A DNA stretch of 37,333 nucleotides from an uncultured Lachnospiraceae bacterium (GTDB lineage Bacteria > Bacillota > Clostridia > Lachnospirales > Lachnospiraceae): contig CAJTKA010000033.1 in the NCBI GenBank assembly GCA_910576815.1, positions 1 to 37,333 on the forward strand. The letters run 5' to 3'. Both the position numbers and the translations under genes were made by a program. Shown piece after piece: positions 25,410 to 32,778 of the stretch. The stretch's first letter is position 1, and the number at the start of each line of letters is the position of its first letter. The notes under the pieces were generated by a model. The model worked only from the letters and a program-made list of their open reading frames with translations, had not been told where the DNA came from and made no database searches.

Positions 25410-25426
25410 GTTACAGAATTGTTACA
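25410..25426 (-). promoter_or_regulatory. WalR (YycF)-type box in the NlpC/P60 leader
   Basis: The minus strand reads TGTAAC-AATTC-TGTAAC, an exact match to the WalR direct-repeat consensus (two TGTAAY/TGTWAH hexamers, 5-nt gap). It lies downstream of the -10 (25436-25441) and before the ATG, a place where WalR binding usually represses. Site recognition is from memory of the consensus; binding is inferred. Confidence 0.6.
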
Positions 25427-25435
25427 TCTGGCTAT

Positions 25436-25464
25436 AATATAGCATTGCAGTTACGTTTTGTCAA
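25436..25464 (-). promoter_or_regulatory. Promoter of the NlpC/P60 gene
   Basis: Minus strand: consensus TTGACA (25459-25464), 17-bp spacer, TATATT (25436-25441), 41 nt before the ATG. Confidence 0.78.
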
Positions 25465-25595
25465 CCACATCATCTACCATCATTACGCATATATAAACGC
25501 AAGTTATTGTGTCTTTTCCACAAAAAGTCGGATTCTTCGTCGCCTAATTCCAAAAAAGTTATGTCAAGTCTTGCCGATTTGCAGGCGAAATCAGT

Positions 25596-25612
25596 TGTAA
25601 CATTTCTGTAAT
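25596..25612 (+). promoter_or_regulatory. Second WalR-type box upstream of the NlpC/P60 promoter
   Basis: The plus strand reads TGTAAC-ATTTC-TGTAAT, again fitting TGTWAH-N5-TGTWAH. It lies about 130 bp upstream of the -35, in the opposite orientation to the first box. The 25395-25681 gap thus holds a promoter and two boxes; no gene is seen in it. Confidence 0.55.
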
Positions 25613-25681
25613 GTTTCGAGGTGTATTTCTTAATAATCTCTACAGCAGCCCTCCTTTTTTACATCCGCAGCTGTTTCTTTT

Positions 25682-26596
25682 TTACCGTAGGGAGAGATAT
25701 TGCTCCGCAGAAGCCACCGCACAGGCACCGTCAGACACTGCTGTTACGATTTGTCTCAGCCTCTTTGTACGAATATCTCCCGCTGCAAAAATGCCGGGTA
25801 CATCTGTCTTACAATCCTCTCCCGCGATCAGCCAGCCGTTCTCATCACAGGCGACCAGCTCCTTGTAAGCTTCCGTGTCAGGGTGCATCCCCACCGCAAT
25901 AAAAACGCCCTCCACGGGAATTTCCCGCTCCGCTTCTTCCTTTTGATTGCGGATTCGGATCTTTTCTACCAGATCGCCGCCCTCGATCGCAAGAAGCACG
26001 CTGTCCCAGACCACCTCCACGTTTTCACAGGCAAAAAGCTTCTCCTGTAAACTTTTCGCCGCCCGCAGGCTGTCCCTTCTGTGGATCAAAAAAACGTTGC
26101 GGCAAAACCTCGACAGATAAATCGCATCCTCGACCGCCACATCGCCGCCGCCGATCACTGCCACATCCCGCTTCTTAAAGAAGGCGCCATCGCAGGTTGC
26201 ACAGTAGGACACGCCCTGCCCGCGAAACGTATCTTCACCCGGAACTCCCAGCTTCGTGTGTTCCGCCCCGCCCGCAAGAATCAGCGCCCGCGCCGCAAAA
26301 ACCGTACCGTCTGCAAGTGTCACACTCTTTTTCTCTCCGTCGTCACTGATTTTTACAGCCTTTCCTATATGAAAGACTGCCCCCTGTCCATCCGCGTGCT
26401 GCCTGAATTTTTGTCCCAATTCAAAACCATTGATCCCCGGAAGGCCTAAATAATTATCCACCTCATAGGTATTGATGACCTGGCCGCCGCCCATGGGCGT
26501 CTGCTCGATCACCAAAAGGTCAAGCCCTGCTCTCCTCCCGTAAACAGCCGCCGACAGTCCTGCCGGACCCGCTCCAATAATGATCAAATCGTACAT
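25682..26596 (-). CDS. trxB: Thioredoxin reductase (NADPH-dependent FAD disulfide reductase)
   Basis: This 304-aa flavoprotein has MYDLIIIGAGPAGLSAAVYGRRAG (FAD dinucleotide fold), the redox pair CATC in GVSYCATCDGAFF (about 131-134), GGGDVAVEDAIYLSRFC plus LIHRRDSLRAA (NADPH site), and the C-terminal GIFAAGDIRTKRLRQIVTAVSDGACA. All are diagnostic of low-Mr thioredoxin reductases; a ferredoxin-linked thioredoxin reductase or an NADH-linked relative is possible from sequence. ATG 26596 has the RBS GAGGTG. No trxA is next to it. Confidence 0.9.
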   Translation of the reverse strand: MYDLIIIGAGPAGLSAAVYGRRAGLDLLVIEQTPMGGGQVINTYEVDNYLGLPGINGFELGQKFRQHADGQGAVFHIGKAVKISDDGEKKSVTLADGTVFAARALILAGGAEHTKLGVPGEDTFRGQGVSYCATCDGAFFKKRDVAVIGGGDVAVEDAIYLSRFCRNVFLIHRRDSLRAAKSLQEKLFACENVEVVWDSVLLAIEGGDLVEKIRIRNQKEEAEREIPVEGVFIAVGMHPDTEAYKELVACDENGWLIAGEDCKTDVPGIFAAGDIRTKRLRQIVTAVSDGACAVASAEQYLSLR

Positions 26597-26750
26597 AATA
26601 CACCTCATTTCTGAGCAACTTGCTGCTCATCTTCATTTTCCGCAGATGACTTTCTCTGCTGCCTGTAGTATAATCTTTGCAGATAAGAGATCGTTGATTC
26701 TAATTTCATATTTCATTGTGCAAATAATATGCTGGGAAGGAATCAATAGT

Positions 26751-27494
26751 ATGACAACGAATCAAAATCCCCCCACACCTAAAACCGCCCTGGTGACAGG
26801 GGCTTCACGGGGCATCGGGCGCGCTATCGCGGAAACTCTTGCGGGAGAGGGCTATCACCTCTACCTCACCTGTCGGCGCTCCGAAGCAGAACTGACACAA
26901 TTGTCACATTATCTGTCAGAAACCTTTTCCGTCTCCTGTACGCCTATTTTAGCGGATATGGGCAACCCGCAGGACGTGGAGCGGGTCTTTGTGGAAATCA
27001 GTGAGTTGACCGTTTTAGTCAACAATGCCGGCATCTCCCATGTCGGGCTCTTGCACGAAATGAGTCCGCAGCAGTGGCAGTCTTTGATGGATGTGAACTT
27101 AAATGCCCTGTTCTACACCTGCCGCCTGGCCATCCCCTTGATGTTACAGCGTCATGCGGGGAAAATCCTCAACATCTCCTCCGTTTGGGGAAATGTGGGC
27201 GCTTCCATGGAAGTGGCCTACTCTGCCTCCAAAGGCGGGGTGAATGCCTTTACCAAAGCCCTCGCCAAGGAGCTTGCTCCCAGCGGCATCCAGGTCAACG
27301 CCATTGCCTGCGGCCTGATCGATACGGATATGAACCGTGGCTTTTCGGCAGAAGATTTGGAGGCGTTACGGGCAGAAATTCCTGCTGACCGCATTGGTCA
27401 ATCAGGAGAAGTTGCCCGCCTTGCTCTCTCTCTTTTGAACGCGCCCGACTATCTGACCGGGCAGATCATCACTATGGACGGTGGGTGGACTTGA
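26751..27494 (+). CDS. SDR-family 3-oxoacyl-ACP-reductase-like oxidoreductase
   Basis: This 247-aa short-chain dehydrogenase has LVTGASRGIGRAIAETLAGEG (NADP site TGxxxGIG), LADMGNPQDVERVF, VLVNNAGISHVG, NISSVWGN, and the catalytic pair YSASKGG (Tyr-x-x-x-Lys) with Ser before it. It ends QIITMDGGWT as FabG does. FabG function is possible, but no fab genes are adjacent, so an orphan FabG-like reductase is safer. ATG 26751 follows GGAAGGAAT; the frame extends upstream but that part is not SDR-like. Confidence 0.85.
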   Translation: MTTNQNPPTPKTALVTGASRGIGRAIAETLAGEGYHLYLTCRRSEAELTQLSHYLSETFSVSCTPILADMGNPQDVERVFVEISELTVLVNNAGISHVGLLHEMSPQQWQSLMDVNLNALFYTCRLAIPLMLQRHAGKILNISSVWGNVGASMEVAYSASKGGVNAFTKALAKELAPSGIQVNAIACGLIDTDMNRGFSAEDLEALRAEIPADRIGQSGEVARLALSLLNAPDYLTGQIITMDGGWT

Positions 27495-28851
27495 CCAGTT
27501 CAGTCATTTTCTTTTCCAGCTTCCCTGCCACTATGAAATAGCTGCTGACCAGCACTACATCCGCTCCCAGCCATGCCAAAATCTCGGCAAAAAAGATTCC
27601 TGTTTCCCCGAACAGCATGGGCAGAACAATCACCGATAAGGTCCGCATCACAAACTCCGCTACACCTGACAGCATGGGAAGCACCGTATTTCCCATCCCC
27701 TGTAAAGCAGAGCGGGTCACATGGAGCACATAGAGGATCGGCAGGCAGACACTCATCACCGCCAGATAAAAATAAGCGATCTGCATGGTCTGCTCCACTA
27801 CCTCGGGGCTCCCTGAAATAAAGAGTCCCAGAATCCCCTTGCCAAATACCAGCATACAAATGGCAATCACCACGGAAGTCGCCATAGCGATGCCCATGGC
27901 TGCCCGCATCCCGCTGCGAATACGATCCATTTTACCCGCTCCCAGGTTCTGTCCCACATAAGTCACCATGGCGTACCCGTAGGAAGTTCCTGCGATCTCC
28001 AACAAACCGTATAATTTGTTGGTCGCCGTAAACCCTGCAATAAAGAGGACGCCGTAAATATTTACCACAAACTGCACGATCATGCCGCCCACCGCAATGA
28101 TCCCGTTCTGAAAAGCCATGGGAAGTCCCAGAAAAATAAGCTTCCTTGTCAGATCCTCCCGCAGCCGAAAATCCTCCTTCGTCAGTTTGAGGATCGTCAG
28201 CCTTTTAATATAGAAGAAACAGAACCCGCTCGAGACCGCCTGCGCAATCAATGTGGCCACAGCGGCCCCCGCAATTCCCCAATGAAACCCCAAGACAAAA
28301 AGGCAGTCCAGCACTATATTGGTCAGGGATGCTACGATCATCGCATTTAAGGGCGTCCTGCTGTCTCCCAGCGAACGCAGGATACAGGCTAACAGGTTAT
28401 AGAGCATGACAATGGGCACGCCCGCAAACATGATCCGCAGATACAAAAGCGTAAACTCTATGATCTCTGGGGGCGTCTGCAAAAGCACAAGCACCGGCCT
28501 TGCCGCCAACTGTCCTGCCGCCGTCAAAAGCACTGCCGAAAGCATGGAAAGTACCACTGCGCTTCCCACGCACTCTCTCAATCGATCCTGTCTGTCCGCA
28601 CCGAACTCCTGCGCCATACGGATGCCAAACCCCTGCGTCAACCCCTGGATCACACCCAACATCAGCCAGTTGAGCCAGTCTGCCGCGCCCAGCGCCGCCA
28701 GCGCGGTAACGCCCAATACTTTTCCAACCACCATGGTATCCACTACGGTATACAACTGTTGGAAAACATTTCCCGCCATCAGAGAAAATGAAAAGGCAAG
28801 CAGGAGTTTCGCGGGCTTTCCCGTTGTCATATTTTTTACACGCACTGCCAT
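27472..28851 (-). CDS. MATE family efflux transporter
   Basis: This 459-aa protein has 12 hydrophobic segments in two homologous halves. MATE signatures are near the start (PAKLLLAFSFSLMAGNVFQQLYTVVDTMVVGKVLG), GIRMAQEFGADRQDRLRECVG (half 1), and AGFTATNKLYGLLEIAGTSYGYAMVTYVGQNLGAGKMDRIRSGMRAA (half 2). MATE pumps export cationic drugs or metabolites with Na+ or H+. Start ATG 28851 is preferred to a TTG two codons earlier. It converges with the SDR gene: their stops overlap by 23 nt. Confidence 0.93.
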   Translation of the reverse strand: MAVRVKNMTTGKPAKLLLAFSFSLMAGNVFQQLYTVVDTMVVGKVLGVTALAALGAADWLNWLMLGVIQGLTQGFGIRMAQEFGADRQDRLRECVGSAVVLSMLSAVLLTAAGQLAARPVLVLLQTPPEIIEFTLLYLRIMFAGVPIVMLYNLLACILRSLGDSRTPLNAMIVASLTNIVLDCLFVLGFHWGIAGAAVATLIAQAVSSGFCFFYIKRLTILKLTKEDFRLREDLTRKLIFLGLPMAFQNGIIAVGGMIVQFVVNIYGVLFIAGFTATNKLYGLLEIAGTSYGYAMVTYVGQNLGAGKMDRIRSGMRAAMGIAMATSVVIAICMLVFGKGILGLFISGSPEVVEQTMQIAYFYLAVMSVCLPILYVLHVTRSALQGMGNTVLPMLSGVAEFVMRTLSVIVLPMLFGETGIFFAEILAWLGADVVLVSSYFIVAGKLEKKMTELVKSTHRP

Positions 28852-28940
28852 TGTCAACGCCCCTTTCGCAAAAACCGCCGCTGTCGTTTTGTATCCTCCC
28901 TAAATGGTTTCCACTGTCGCAATTACCTAATGATTGAAAA

Positions 28941-28968
28941 AGAAGCCGGAAAAACCGACTTCTTTTCT
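28941..28968 (-). terminator. Terminator after the tRNA pair
   Basis: Minus strand: AGAAGTCGG (28963-28955) pairs with CCGGCTTCT (28949-28941), with one G-T pair and a T5 loop. T-rich sequence follows. It ends the tRNA-Ala/tRNA-Val transcript. Confidence 0.75.
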
Positions 28969-28978
28969 GATTGGTTCA

Positions 28979-29052
28979 TGGAAGCAATGGGGCTCGAACC
29001 CATGACCTCTCGCGTGTGAGGCGAACGCTCATCCCGGCTGAGCTATGCTTCC
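28979..29052 (-). tRNA. tRNA-Val (anticodon CAC)
   Basis: Minus strand, 74 nt: acceptor GGAAGCA/TGCTTCC, D-arm GCTC...GAGC, anticodon stem TTCGC/GCGAG with loop CTCACAC (anticodon CAC, reads GUG), T-arm ATGGG-TTCGAGC-CCCAT, discriminator A. 3' CCA is not encoded beyond the natural CCA of the acceptor end. Confidence 0.92.
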
Positions 29053-29056
29053 AAAG

Positions 29057-29129
29057 TGGAGATAGGGGGACTCGAACCCCTGACCTATACGTTGCGAACG
29101 TATCGCTCTCCCAGCTGAGCTATATCCCC
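29057..29129 (-). tRNA. tRNA-Ala (anticodon CGC)
   Basis: Minus strand, 73 nt: acceptor GGGGATA/TATCTCC, which places the alanine identity pair G3-U70, D-arm GCTC...GAGC, anticodon stem ATACG/CGTAT with loop TTCGCAA (anticodon CGC, reads GCG), T-arm AGGGG-TTCGAGT-CCCCC, discriminator A. It is 4 nt upstream of tRNA-Val. Confidence 0.93.
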
Positions 29130-29138
29130 ATAACCAAA

Positions 29139-29166
29139 ATTATAGCATAAGAACAAGAAAAAGCAA
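29139..29166 (-). promoter_or_regulatory. Promoter of the tRNA-Ala/tRNA-Val unit
   Basis: Minus strand: TTGCTT (29161-29166), 16-bp spacer, TATAAT (29139-29144), 10 nt upstream of tRNA-Ala. Confidence 0.6.
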
Positions 29167-29176
29167 GAAAAAAATC

Positions 29177-29800
29177 CTAATTTTTAAGGGCGAGGACCTT
29201 CCGAAAAAACTCCAAAAATCCATCCTCCACCGCAACCTGGTCCAACCTGACAGGCGGCAGATCATAATAGTATTGGCCTGTCCTGATATCTACAGAGAGG
29301 CTGTCCAGCGGAAACCCTTCCTTTCGGATCGTACTGTGCGGCCGAGCCGTCAACAGAAACGGCTCACTTGCCATCGAAGGCTCCATCGCCTCATAACTAT
29401 GATCCTCATCCTTTACAAAGCAGATTGCGTTTTTGTATCTCGCCTTCAGATCCCCATATGTTTGCGCAAGCCCCGCATAGTATGCTATCATCTCATCATC
29501 TGTCAGACATTTCCCTTTGACATTGCGCACATGTACGCCCGGCTGAACCTCATCCGGCACATTGTCAAAATACAGTCCTGAATCACAGGAAAAAACAGGC
29601 ATCCCAAACGCTTTGTAGTAAGCCTCCGCCTTTTGCCTTGCATTTTCAAGCGGCGTATTGCCGTCTTCCAGCACCTTGGGAATCCTTTTCCCTTCTGCCA
29701 TGAGATCCTGCAGCCCAAGCAGCTCAATATCCATTTGTGCAAGGCGGCTCCTCATTGACTCCAATTTGGCCGGATTGCCCGTGCCATACAGTAATTTCAT
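29177..29800 (-). CDS. Non-canonical purine NTP pyrophosphatase (Ham1/RdgB family)
   Basis: This 207-aa protein begins MKLLYGTGNPAKLESMRSRLAQ, the Ham1 (T/S)GNxxK substrate loop. Next come EDGNTPLENARQKAEAYYKAFGMPVFSCDSGLYFD (the metal-binding acid cluster with CDSGL in place of the usual DDSGL) and GVHVRNVKG. The second half (RYKNAICFV, LDQVAVEDGFLEFFRKVL) is more divergent than in RdgB, so the substrate could differ. It hydrolyses ITP/XTP-like nucleotides in the standard family. It is the last chromosomal gene before the phage. Confidence 0.82.
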   Translation of the reverse strand: MKLLYGTGNPAKLESMRSRLAQMDIELLGLQDLMAEGKRIPKVLEDGNTPLENARQKAEAYYKAFGMPVFSCDSGLYFDNVPDEVQPGVHVRNVKGKCLTDDEMIAYYAGLAQTYGDLKARYKNAICFVKDEDHSYEAMEPSMASEPFLLTARPHSTIRKEGFPLDSLSVDIRTGQYYYDLPPVRLDQVAVEDGFLEFFRKVLALKN

Positions 29801-30013
29801 ATCTGATCTTCACTCCGTTTTCAATGCTTCCTACCGTAAAATGCGCTATCATCTCTTGCATTCCCATAGAAGTTCGGTTATAAAAAGGACACAGATGCAA
29901 GTAACCTTGCCTTGTGCCCTTTTCCATATCTGCCTTCTGCAAATAACACTTATCTCTTTGGTAACTTGCAACGCCTGTATACGGGCGTTTCCGGGCTTTT
30001 TGTTACTTACCCG
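29801..30013. other. Chromosome/prophage boundary region, no clear gene
   Basis: This 213-nt gap separates the Ham1-family gene from the first phage gene. It holds AACGCC-TGTATACG-GGCGTT (29970-29989) and imperfect copies of GCAAG(T/A)TACC in both directions. One boundary of the prophage should lie here, but the other end is outside the window, so no att core can be named. A 72-codon open frame (29724-29942, minus) covers part of it and overlaps the Ham1 gene. Confidence 0.4.
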
Positions 30014-30244
30014 TTAATTACTCACGTTGTCCGGCGCTGCCGCAGCCTGTTTCTTCTCGTACTCTCTTACCACTTCTATGGCCTCTTCTATCTTCTCCGG
30101 CTCCATCATATCGTTACAAGCCTTCTGCTGCTTTTCCCTGTCCTCGCCTTCCTGGTAGGCCGGGCATTGTTCGCAGCCTACTGGTACCGCTTCCATACAG
30201 ATCGCTAAAGCGGCCAGGCGTTCCGCTGCTTCCTGATATTCCAT
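30014..30244 (-). CDS. Small phage protein with CxxC motif
   Basis: This 76-aa protein (MEYQEAAERLAALAICMEAVPVGCEQCPAYQEGEDREKQQKACNDMM) has Cys16, a CEQC pair and a fourth Cys, which could bind zinc. The rest is a charged helix. It starts 4 nt after the endolysin stop and is the last leftward gene of the prophage. Similar small Cys proteins are common at phage ends; the function is unknown. Confidence 0.65.
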   Translation of the reverse strand: MEYQEAAERLAALAICMEAVPVGCEQCPAYQEGEDREKQQKACNDMMEPEKIEEAIEVVREYEKKQAAAAPDNVSN

Positions 30245-30248
30245 AGCC

Positions 30249-31913
30249 TTATACCTGCAATTTCCAGCCAGCTACGATATAGTCGGCGGTGATCTTCGGA
30301 TACTTCGCCTTATTGGCCGCTACAATGGCGTCCACGGTGGTACCGTACTGTTTCGCCAGCTTCCCCAGGGTGTCGCCCTTCTTTATCTCATGGACGGATA
30401 CGGAAAGATTACGGTAAAGTGCCTTCCCGGCGTCGTCAAATACCGCGTAGCCTGCCGGGCAGTTATTTACGGCATTATCGTACACCTTGTAGGCGCCTAC
30501 CTGGCTGGCTGCGTCTTCCCAGGACTTACGGACGCGGTACCAGGTTGTAGCCGCCTGGTCTTCTGCCTTATTGGTAAAAATGGCTTTTCCGCTTTCGTCG
30601 AACACGCTATAGCCTTCCGGGCAGTTCTTTACTGCATTGTCCTTCACTCTGTAGGCGCCTACCTGGCTTTTGCTGTCCGTCCAGGACTTACGGACGCGGT
30701 ACCAGGTTGCAGCTTCAGCGCTGGCCGCTGCGTCGGACGTGGTGGGCTTCTCTTCTGCCGCCTGGTCTAACGTCTGCTTCATGCCGTAATAGTCTGCCAG
30801 GGCTGCCGCCTCTGCCTCTGCCATCTGCTGCAGGTGGTTATCATCCAGCAGCCAGGCAGTTGCCGCCGCGTTGGTATGAAAAGAATGTTCCAGGATAAGG
30901 CCGGGTACCTTTACGCTTTTGGCGCCGTGAAGGACGCCGTAGTATTCGTCGTCAAAAATGCCGTTTCCGTCCCGGTCGTTGCTGCTCTGCTTCGTGTACG
31001 TCCTGGCCTGCTGCTTCGTCTGCATTACCTGGGCTACTACCTGCGCCAGCCGTTCGCCCACGGCCTTGCTTACTTCGTCTATGGTGGTCTTATCATCATT
31101 CACCATAGTAATGGCTACGGGGTAGTCTACGGAATTGTTTACCCCGCTTCCCACGGCGTTGGAATGGATAGATATAAACAGATCGTAGCCCGCTGCCTTC
31201 CGTCCCCTGGTGCTTAAGTCCAGGTCATTGGCCTGGGCGTCCCTGGTAGTCCCTACGGTAATGCCGCGCTTTTCTAATGCCGCTTTAAGCAGCTTATGGA
31301 ATTTCCATGCAAAATCACTTTCGTAATATGCTGCATTGGCCGGGGAACGGTTATACTTTCCATAGTGTCCGGCGTCCAACATGATCTTAATAGCCTTCAT
31401 TTCCTTAACCTCTTCTTTCCCGGCGTCGTAGGCCGTAAGATTGTACTTGTTGATAATGTTCATTACCTTTTCTACATAGTCCAGGGAAGTGGCGTACTCG
31501 CCTTCCTTAATGATCGTTATAGCCTTCCTGGCGTCCTTCTCCCCGGCCAGGCCTGCATAGCGTTTCTTTCCTTCCTTCATGGCTCCGATAAGGTAGGCGC
31601 TGTGATCTGCCACACTGGCCGCCGCGTCCGGGTACTTCCTAAAGGCAGCCGTAACGGTGTAATACTCCCCGGTTGGCTTCTGCTCCCCTGTGTCCTTCGT
31701 ATAGGTCGCCCCGTCCCAGGCGGACGGCCAGGTATTCCCGGATAAATTGGCCTTCATGCCGAAAAAGTTACAGGCATTAACCGCCAGTTCCGACGTTCCC
31801 CAGCCACTTTCTAAAATGGCCTGCGCCAGTGTCACGGAGGCCAGTACCCCGCTTTTTCCCATATCCGCCACGGCCAGCGGCGCCATTTTTGTAATAAATT
31901 CCGTTGCGCTCAT
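30249..31913 (-). CDS. Phage endolysin: glucosaminidase plus amidase_3 plus repeats plus LysM
   Basis: This 554-aa lysin has two catalytic domains. Residues 1-160 are a FlgJ-like glucosaminidase (Glu35 in AQAILESGWGTSELA). Residues ~175-378 are an N-acetylmuramoyl-L-alanine amidase_3 with zinc ligands His183 (DAGHYGK), Glu198, His250 (ISIHSNA) and catalytic Glu342 (ILEHSFH). Two 45-residue wall-binding repeats follow (403-446 and 457-502, each TWYRVRKSW...QVGAY...DNAV.NCP.GY.VFD). A LysM domain (506-553, HEIKKGDTLGKLAKQYGTT) ends the protein. There is no signal peptide, so release needs the holin. ATG 31913 was chosen for its AGAAGGGA RBS. Confidence 0.93.
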   Translation of the reverse strand: MSATEFITKMAPLAVADMGKSGVLASVTLAQAILESGWGTSELAVNACNFFGMKANLSGNTWPSAWDGATYTKDTGEQKPTGEYYTVTAAFRKYPDAAASVADHSAYLIGAMKEGKKRYAGLAGEKDARKAITIIKEGEYATSLDYVEKVMNIINKYNLTAYDAGKEEVKEMKAIKIMLDAGHYGKYNRSPANAAYYESDFAWKFHKLLKAALEKRGITVGTTRDAQANDLDLSTRGRKAAGYDLFISIHSNAVGSGVNNSVDYPVAITMVNDDKTTIDEVSKAVGERLAQVVAQVMQTKQQARTYTKQSSNDRDGNGIFDDEYYGVLHGAKSVKVPGLILEHSFHTNAAATAWLLDDNHLQQMAEAEAAALADYYGMKQTLDQAAEEKPTTSDAAASAEAATWYRVRKSWTDSKSQVGAYRVKDNAVKNCPEGYSVFDESGKAIFTNKAEDQAATTWYRVRKSWEDAASQVGAYKVYDNAVNNCPAGYAVFDDAGKALYRNLSVSVHEIKKGDTLGKLAKQYGTTVDAIVAANKAKYPKITADYIVAGWKLQV

Positions 31914-31981
31914 ATAATCCCTTCTTTCCGTCAAAAAGGCCTCACGGTTTCCCGCAAGGCCTTACCTTTCTGTTACTGCAA

Positions 31982-32128
31982 TCAATACCGTTTCTTTCCT
32001 TTCCTTCCCCGTCTTCGTTTGATTGCCTTTACTGCCACTTCTAAAATTTTTATTATTGCCAGTGCCACCACTGTTATGGCAGCACACGCAACCGCTGACA
32101 TTAAAACTATTAAATGTTCTACGTACAT
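31982..32128 (-). CDS. 48-aa membrane protein in the phage lysis cassette
   Basis: The minus strand encodes MYVEHLIVLMSAVACAAITVVALAIIKILE, then a very basic tail (KRRRGRKGKKRY). One membrane span plus a positive C-terminus resembles small holins, antiholins or other phage lysis accessories. GAGG lies 6-8 nt before the ATG, which is 13 nt after the holin stop. It sits between holin and endolysin on the same strand and is too short for a usual ORF cut-off. Confidence 0.7.
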   Translation of the reverse strand: MYVEHLIVLMSAVACAAITVVALAIIKILEVAVKAIKRRRGRKGKKRY

Positions 32129-32140
32129 TACGCCACGCCT

Positions 32141-32749
32141 CTACTGTTTGAAATTTCCGGCAGCTTCGTACTCTTCCGCCGTTACCGTCCCGGTTTTATT
32201 TCCGTTCCCGTCGTATGCGTTGTAGGTTCCGTCCTGGTTCTGCTCCAATGCTCCAGGCGGTACAACGTCCGTAAGCGTCACGCCATCCGGCAGCGCTTTT
32301 CTTTCCTGCTCCGCGTCCTGCTCTTCCGTGTCCGGCAGTTCTTCGGTATACTTCCCTAAAAACGCCTGTACCCTCTTCCATACCCCTTTTACGGGAAGCC
32401 CACATAATGCCATGTTCTTAAGGATACTTACCACTTCATAGCAAAGATACAGAACGCCGAAAAACTCCGCCAGGCCTATAGTGGCGGTCGGCAGATAGCT
32501 TCTTACCTCTTCCGGGATAAATGCTATCAAGTTGATATGTACCAGGGCGTCCACCACTCCCAGGAACACGATAGAAATAACCATAGCTATTTTTCTGATC
32601 GCCCCGTCAATGCCTACGCTGCTGTTAAACTTATGTTCACGGATTGCCCGGCCTATGCCGAAAATGGTATCCATCACCACCGCCACGACTACCAGGCGCA
32701 CGATTGTATTAAGCGCCAGGGTAAAAATAATTCTTTCTACTGCTTCCAT
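32141..32749 (-). CDS. Phage holin (holin_4_1/TcdE-like family)
   Basis: This 202-aa protein has three membrane segments in its first ~105 residues (RIIFTLALNTIVRLVVVAVVMDTIFG, RKIAMVISIVFLGVVDALVHI, ATIGLAEFFGVLYLCYEVVSIL). The text from GIGRAIREHKFNSSVGIDGAIRKIA to LKNMALCGLPV is the holin_4_1 pattern found in clostridial phages. The C-terminal ~75 residues are acidic and soluble, longer than many relatives. It lies just before the endolysin and after the RT gene (30-nt gap). Confidence 0.88.
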   Translation of the reverse strand: MEAVERIIFTLALNTIVRLVVVAVVMDTIFGIGRAIREHKFNSSVGIDGAIRKIAMVISIVFLGVVDALVHINLIAFIPEEVRSYLPTATIGLAEFFGVLYLCYEVVSILKNMALCGLPVKGVWKRVQAFLGKYTEELPDTEEQDAEQERKALPDGVTLTDVVPPGALEQNQDGTYNAYDGNGNKTGTVTAEEYEAAGNFKQ

Positions 32750-32778
32750 CTTTCTTTTTCTCCTTTCCTTTTTGGTGG

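Noticed and set aside
28979..29129. tRNA pair as the phage attachment site
   Set aside because: The tRNAs are about 0.9 kb from the first phage gene with an intact chromosomal gene between, and I found no copy of a tRNA 3' end at the boundary.
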